DNA from: Scytalidium lignicola
Lineage: Eukaryota; Ascomycota; Leotiomycetes
Length of the DNA: 64,000 nucleotides
Reading direction: 5' to 3'
NCBI GenBank assembly: GCA_002812745.2
Contig: NCSJ02000149.1
Span: 1 to 64,000 of the forward strand
Of the stretch, positions 58,702 through 64,000 are shown piece by piece (position 1 is the stretch's first letter; every line of letters begins with the position of its first letter). A program made the translations under genes and the position numbers. The notes under the pieces were generated by a model. That model was given only the letters and a program-made list of their open reading frames with translations. It was not told where the DNA came from and made no database searches.

Positions 58702-61700
58702 TTAATAAGCGCAAGGACACTCCACCTCATCATAAGTCAATGCCACCGGCGCCTCAGTCTCATAATAGGGTATCTGGGCATCTCCCTGCCAAAGCGGCAT
58801 CCACGGCCTCATATCAATATTATTTGGCGTACTATATGGATACTCTGTGTAAGTATACCAACCCGAGCCACAAACGATAGACTTCGTCTCAGGATCTTGT
58901 GTACACACTGGCGCGTTGGTTTGGAACGTGCTGAATTCTACCCACTCATCTTGTTGGGGGATCAGGACTCGTTGCGAGGGCAAGCTGACTAGGTGACCGG
59001 CGCAGGTAAGGTAAAATATGGCAGGCTCAAAATCTGGACTAGGCCAGGGGCCGAACATTGGGGAGGAATAACCATCGTTTCGAGAGAGCTTTTTACCGTC
59101 TACATGAGCCTGTCCGTGTCCTGTTATGGAGAAGCAGGAGACTTGAGTTTGAAGTGGGCAGGACGTTGCGGTTGTTGCGGTTGTACTTCCCACTGTAGTT
59201 GTCACTGCGGTCAAAGAATAGACCATTGAGCCGATGTTTGAAGTGACAACCTTTCCTAACACATCACTAACAGCGGTGGCAGTACTTGTTACGGTGCCAG
59301 AGTATGAAGTTGAGGTTGATGTGTAGAAAGTCTTGGTGACGGTTCCAGTAGCCACTTGTGAGCATCCATAGGAAATCTTGCTAGAATCCCACGTTGATAT
59401 GAAAGTGGGTGCCGGGACCTGTCGTTTTCCTAGCTGTGGTGTGGGGGTTGCGGTGACTGTTGGAAGTGATAATGTGGCCTTGAGTAAGGTTGTTGGAACG
59501 GGATGATCAGGGAGACCTCTCTTTAGATACTGAGTACCAAGAGCTTGAGTGCCAGAAGTATAGATAAACGAGGTGCTGGGAACCGTTGTAGTAATGGTAA
59601 TGATGGAAGTTTGAGTAGTCGAGAGATACACTGTTGAGTCAGTTGTAATAGTTTGGGTAACAGTGGTACCAACGGTGCTAGGAGTGGTGACAGTAGAAAC
59701 GGCATAGGCAGCGGATGTTGGCGGGCTATATCCGATATAAGAAGTACAGAAGTCTTCACCGACGCTTCTCAGTGAAGCAATTTCAGCAGCTGATGGTATA
59801 TCATTAGGAACATTGAAACACGTGGTCTGCCCGGGGTAATTTGGCGATGGAGCGAGTGCAAGTGGTGATCCCGATCCCCAGACAATTGAGTTTGCTGCAT
59901 TGGAGTAGGAAGTCATCTGTAATTGCCCAGCTGGACAAGAGCCACCCGAAGCTGGTGCTTGTTGGGCGCTGAAGCCGATGGAAGTCTCCGAAATGATTGA
60001 AACTGGCTGACCGTATGGAGCATTTAGAATATTCACATCAATGTTAAGCGCTGATCTCATGATCGGAATGAAAGTGACTTTTGAGTTGGTAGTGAATGAC
60101 GGGTATGTGAACTGAACGCTTGGCTGCCAATTCGTAAATGAACTTGCCGATTGTTGATTGTAATCGAGGTAAAGAGAGGCTTGATTCAGGTTGATGGTGG
60201 CACCTCCAATAACATCGACGGCGGAATCTGTTGACCATTGTACGCCAATGCTGTATATCATTGATGGTCTAGATAAAAGATCAGTATCAGAACCTTAATC
60301 AATAGTTATTGGGAGAAACAAATGCACTTACGTGATGGTAAACTCTCCTGGAACGTTGACCGGCTGGAAACTTCCCGTAGAAAGCGCAAAATCAAAGTTT
60401 CCACTGAATGGCCCAGTAGCCTTCATCTCCATAAGCAGATGGGCTTGGGAGCTGACTGTGGGTGTCATATAAGCGCTGATTATCTTGTTTGATCCCATCT
60501 CAATCATCACTCTTCCAACAAATTGAACCTCACTAACAAACATCGAGCAGTCCACGCAAGAAATAGTATTGCTTCCTTGTGCTGCGATGACTGTGTTTTG
60601 TAATCCACCAAAGTCGATGTTCCATGAATATGTGTAATCCCAATATGTAGCAGTAGGAACATTCATCCAGCATCCTGTCAATGCACACTCAATGGCAGCG
60701 CGGTTTTGATATGCGTCATCAACGTCATCATAGAGTTCTTTCAGATCACAGATAAGTTCAGAGAGACCATCGGTGAATTCCTCGAGGATAGCACCAACAA
60801 TTTCACTGCAGCCTATTTCCCACAGCCATTTCCACCAAGTCTCATCATTGATATCTTCACGTTTTCGAAGACTTGATCGACGCCTGAGATCTGACTGAGC
60901 AGGTGTTGTCGAGACGAAGGTAGACATACCGAAGATATTGCTTGCACTGCGCTTTGTTGGAGAAACGACGTATTGACCATCAGAACAATATCCGTTGAGG
61001 CCATTTTGTGCTTTGTTATACAAATCAGATGGAGGACTCAATCCAGAATCTTCGAGTTGCTGCTCAAGTGCATTTTGCAGAGTTGTGTTGGTTGGGTCTG
61101 GAGCTGGAACATCCACCGGTTGTTGTAGTACGGGTGGGAGATCCTTGACAATATTACCGTCCGAATCATAGGTAGTATTTCTCGTGAGGAAGTCGACGAT
61201 AGATTTCTCCTCTGGTGTCAAATCGGCATACGCAACCCCAGTAGAAGTGGCGGTTGGCGGCGTGCTCGACGATGTGATGGTAGGAGCGGCATTTGAGCAA
61301 TATGCTGTCATTGGAACGTTGTCGCTGTAGGTACCATCGACGGTGGTTGCTATTCCCATGCTTACTTCCATTGTGTAAGCAACATCAGTCCAGGTCACTG
61401 CAGTTACACTCAACGTGATCGAGAGCGAAGATGCATCTAAGGCGGACGATGAGACGAAATATACCCCTCTTTGGTTTGGAGGATTGCAGCCTTCAGTATT
61501 GGTAACAATGACAAGGTTTGACGATGGCCATTCGTTAATGATATTGTAGGCATTCTGATTATTTACCTTGATCGTGATCGAACCAGCACTACAAGTAACT
61601 GCGCCAATACCAGCCGCGTTCTCCATTGTAACCTGAGGATATTGCATCGCATATTCCACAGACAGCACCTGGGTTGCAAAATCTCGATACCACAGCTGAG

Positions 61701-63561
61701 CATAGTTGGACGGCGCTAGATTGAGGAAGGAAGATGTATCTACATCTGGATTTGGTGCTGGGATGAACTCGGCAGGCTCCGTCTCTGGATCAGGACCACA
61801 TGCACCCAGACTGGGTGTAGGTGTGGGGGTTGCCTTTGTTCCTGTAGCTGAGCTGAGGGTTGGGAAGGTTGTAAGAGATGATAGAGGAGCAGCCCCTGAA
61901 ATCGTAGTGTAGGTTGTACCATCTGGACATAGACTGCCTAAAATAATTAGCATTTCTAGAACATTGTATTTTGCAAAAGCATGGAGGACATACTAAGGCT
62001 CTTAGCACCAATATTGACAGGTATACAATTCTTCGGGACATTTCCGTCGAAGACTGCGATTACCAAATTATCCAACACGCAAAATGAGGCTTCACCTCCC
62101 GCAAAGCTCTCATTTTGCCAAGTTAACTTGCCATTAGTAAGGCCAAATGTTCCTTGAACCGGCCCGGGATTAGTGGAACCAATAAAGGGAGCATTGGGCA
62201 CACCATAATCGGCACCAACGATGAGACCGTTATCACTAAGTCTAGTACCAGGATTTCCCCAAGTGAACTGATACGCGTCAGCGTCCTTGCAAGATGCTTG
62301 GAGAGTTCCATCACCTATTAGTCCTGGCGCATTGTAAGTTTGACGTTTCGAAATAGTCACTGTTGGTTCCGGTGCCTGTGGCGGCGCTTCTACGGGCTCA
62401 AAGAAGAGGACCATGATATCTGGCGTTGCTGTTGAAGCAGTTGATGTTGTTGTTGTCGTAGTCGTAGTTGAAGTAGTATACATCAAGCAAGTACATGCCG
62501 AACTAACCCTTGAGGGTGAACTTTTACAGTTTGCAAGGAAGGTGGGAATTGCAGCTGTATCAGTATTTACCGTAGTGGTATATGTTTGGCAGAAGGCGCT
62601 TGCACTGGATGTGTATTTAGGATTCTTGAGCGCGTTAAGACAGTTGTCGCCATTGCATACTGGCGCTCCTGTTACAACTAGCCGGGTGCTAGTTGTGCTT
62701 GTTGCGGAGGTCGTAGATGGAGAGACGGTAGATGCGGTAGATGATGTGGTCAATGTTGTACTGGAGGAGCTTGCAGTTGACGAAATAACTGTTGAGGAGA
62801 GCGAGCCCGAAGGGTTTTCAGTCGATGAAACGACTGTCGAGGAAATTGAACTAGACGCGAGAGCTCTAGAAGATGAAGACAAAAACGAAGGCGAAATGAT
62901 TGATGAAGTCGTGCTAGGAGCTAAACTGCTCGATATAGGGAGACCAGGAGATGAGATGATCGAAGAGGAGCTAGACGGCAAACTACTTGAACACGACGAA
63001 GACAAACCGTTTGTCTTCGTACATATACATGGAGGACCTATACGTGTTCTCCAAGAGATATCACTAGAAGTGGTGTTTGACGCAGTTGAATTATATCCAA
63101 CCCCTAAACTCAAACTAGAAGACGTAGCAGCCGAGGAAGTAGAAGACGTGACAGTTGAAGTAGAAGACGTAATAGTTGAAGATGTAGAAGATGTAACAGC
63201 TAAAGAAGCTGCGGATGTACCAGTTGTCGCAAACGAAGATGTGGCTGAAGTTGGCAAACAGGAACAAGCGGAGCTAACTCTACTTGGCAGCCCACCACAT
63301 CCATTCAGCCATGTTGGAATAGCCGTTGGTTCTGTGCTCACCGAAGATGTGTAAGATGCACAGAATGTGCTAGCTGTCGAAATGTACCTTGTATCAAGCA
63401 GGTTTCGGAGGCAATTGTCTTGGTTCTGTGTGGAGCTGGTTAGCAGCAATTCTATAGCTCGAAGAAGGATGGGGCCTAGAAATTCTTACACAAACAACAG
63501 CAGAAGTAACAAACGCGGGTGCCACGATGGCAAGAACAGCAAAAGAGAGGACATGCATCAT
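58702..63561 (-). CDS. large secreted surface protein with DUF7029/DUF7223-type domains
   Basis: Four exons (63490-63561, 61994-63425, 60332-61937, 58702-60268) with introns of 56-64 bp total 1558 residues. A signal peptide (MMHVLSFAVLAIVAPAFVTS) is followed by two cysteine repeats, CNQDNCLRNLLDTRYISTAS and CNGDNCLNALKNPKYTSSAS, each ending in SRVSSAC.CL, separated by a Ser/Thr-rich linker suited to O-glycosylation. A beta-rich segment (TLQASCKDADAYQFTWGNPG) comes next. Exon 3 carries a DUF7029-type block (YRDFATQVLSVEYAMQYPQV ... LVIVTNTEGCNPPNQRGVYF) and, after SLRKREDINDET, a DUF7223-type block (CWMNVPTATYWDYTYSWNID). Exon 4 contains Thr-rich stretches and ends YDEVECPCAY. No GPI or membrane anchor is visible. 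It is probably an extracellular or wall protein; function unknown. Confidence 0.88.
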
Positions 63562-64000
63562 GAAGGAGGTTGATGCACTAGCACTTCGTACAAAGACAAG
63601 AGTAATACAAAATTACTCAAAAGCACGACGCCTAGAAAAATACTTACCGGGAGAGTTCTTTACCTCTTATATCCTAAAAGTCCCCCCAATAATTCTGACG
63701 GCTCCCATCCATAGCAGGGTAAAGAAAATGTTTCTCTAATGCTCTTTTGTGGCTTGCTGAACTTTCCCATAGTAAGATCAATTCCATCTACTTTCTTGAA
63801 CCTAAAACGGGCGGGGAGGCGTTGTTCTAACCCAAACTATCAGGCTTGGCTTGGATCTTTTTAAAGATTGATTTCCAATAGATGGGCGGGTCATCCCCTA
63901 CGTGTACTACACCATTGCATAGCAGCAGGTGAGAGTCAAGCTGCTTCTCTTCCGAGAAGAAACTACTCATGAGACCGCATACAAAGAATACGCGCCGGAG
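63562..64000. other. upstream flank of the DUF7029 gene
   Basis: Presumed promoter; contains GGGCGGGGAGGCG at about 63,809. No other gene is supported to the window end. Confidence 0.45.

Noticed and set aside
62413..63354. 313-codon plus-strand ORF rich in Val/Glu/Asp
   Set aside because: It is the antisense shadow of the Ser/Thr-rich linker of the large secreted protein on the minus strand.
1..64000. tRNA, rRNA or CRISPR-like arrays
   Set aside because: No cloverleaf, conserved rRNA segment or regularly spaced repeat array was recognised by eye; a covariance search was not possible here.

Overview
The window comes from a filamentous ascomycete (Pezizomycotina; a leotiomycete-like gene repertoire is plausible but not proven). 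Reasons: genes are split by many 46-110 bp GT-AG introns with CTAAC-type branch sites; families include a Zn2Cys6 activator, a HET-domain protein, a DUF6546/F-box-like protein, a glutamic peptidase, a sedolisin and a DUF7029-type secreted protein; and there are long AT-rich blocks in which old coding frames carry C-to-T / G-to-A changes and TAG/TAA/TGA stops, the signature of repeat-induced point mutation (RIP).

Layout. 1-3.2 kb: a RIP-destroyed Crypton-type (tyrosine recombinase/GCR1_C) element on the minus strand with only its N-terminal exon spared. 3.7-9.1 kb: a bacterial-looking SnoaL-like gene, a decayed PKC-like pseudokinase and a five-exon hypothetical membrane-anchored protein. 9.7-30 kb: a metabolism/transport block with an MCT-type MFS, an aldo-keto reductase, a broken non-reducing PKS tail (PT-ACP) joined out of frame to the start of a short-chain reductase, a DHA1 MFS, two divergently oriented DHA2 MFS paralogues, a phytanoyl-CoA-dioxygenase-like enzyme and a Zn2Cys6 regulator with one frame break. 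Together these look like the remains of a polyketide cluster. 30.8-36.2 kb: a DUF6546 pseudogene, a DmpA/P1-type peptidase and a small secreted cysteine-containing protein.

37.1-46.2 kb is a repeat graveyard: a second Crypton-type element (plus strand, GCR1_C domain still readable), a DUF3716-like gene, a LINE ORF1 relic, an NmrA-like pseudogene, one intact secreted glutamic peptidase, and an unidentified decayed frame. 47.1-48.8 kb is a HET-domain gene whose 3' two-thirds has been RIP-mutated. 49,511-54,562 is a complete but dead Ty1/Copia LTR retrotransposon (two 259-bp LTRs, TAATT target duplication, minus orientation). 55.2-63.6 kb holds two large secreted-protein genes: a sedolisin (S53) protease and a 1558-residue DUF7029/DUF7223-type surface protein.

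Technical caveat: the assembly has scattered single N characters next to homopolymers. In all four coding cases (4543, 24631, 25506, 56358) the N is an extra base: leaving it out restores frame, exon phase and family sequence. Those four frame breaks are therefore most simply assembly artefacts, unlike the RIP-derived stops elsewhere.
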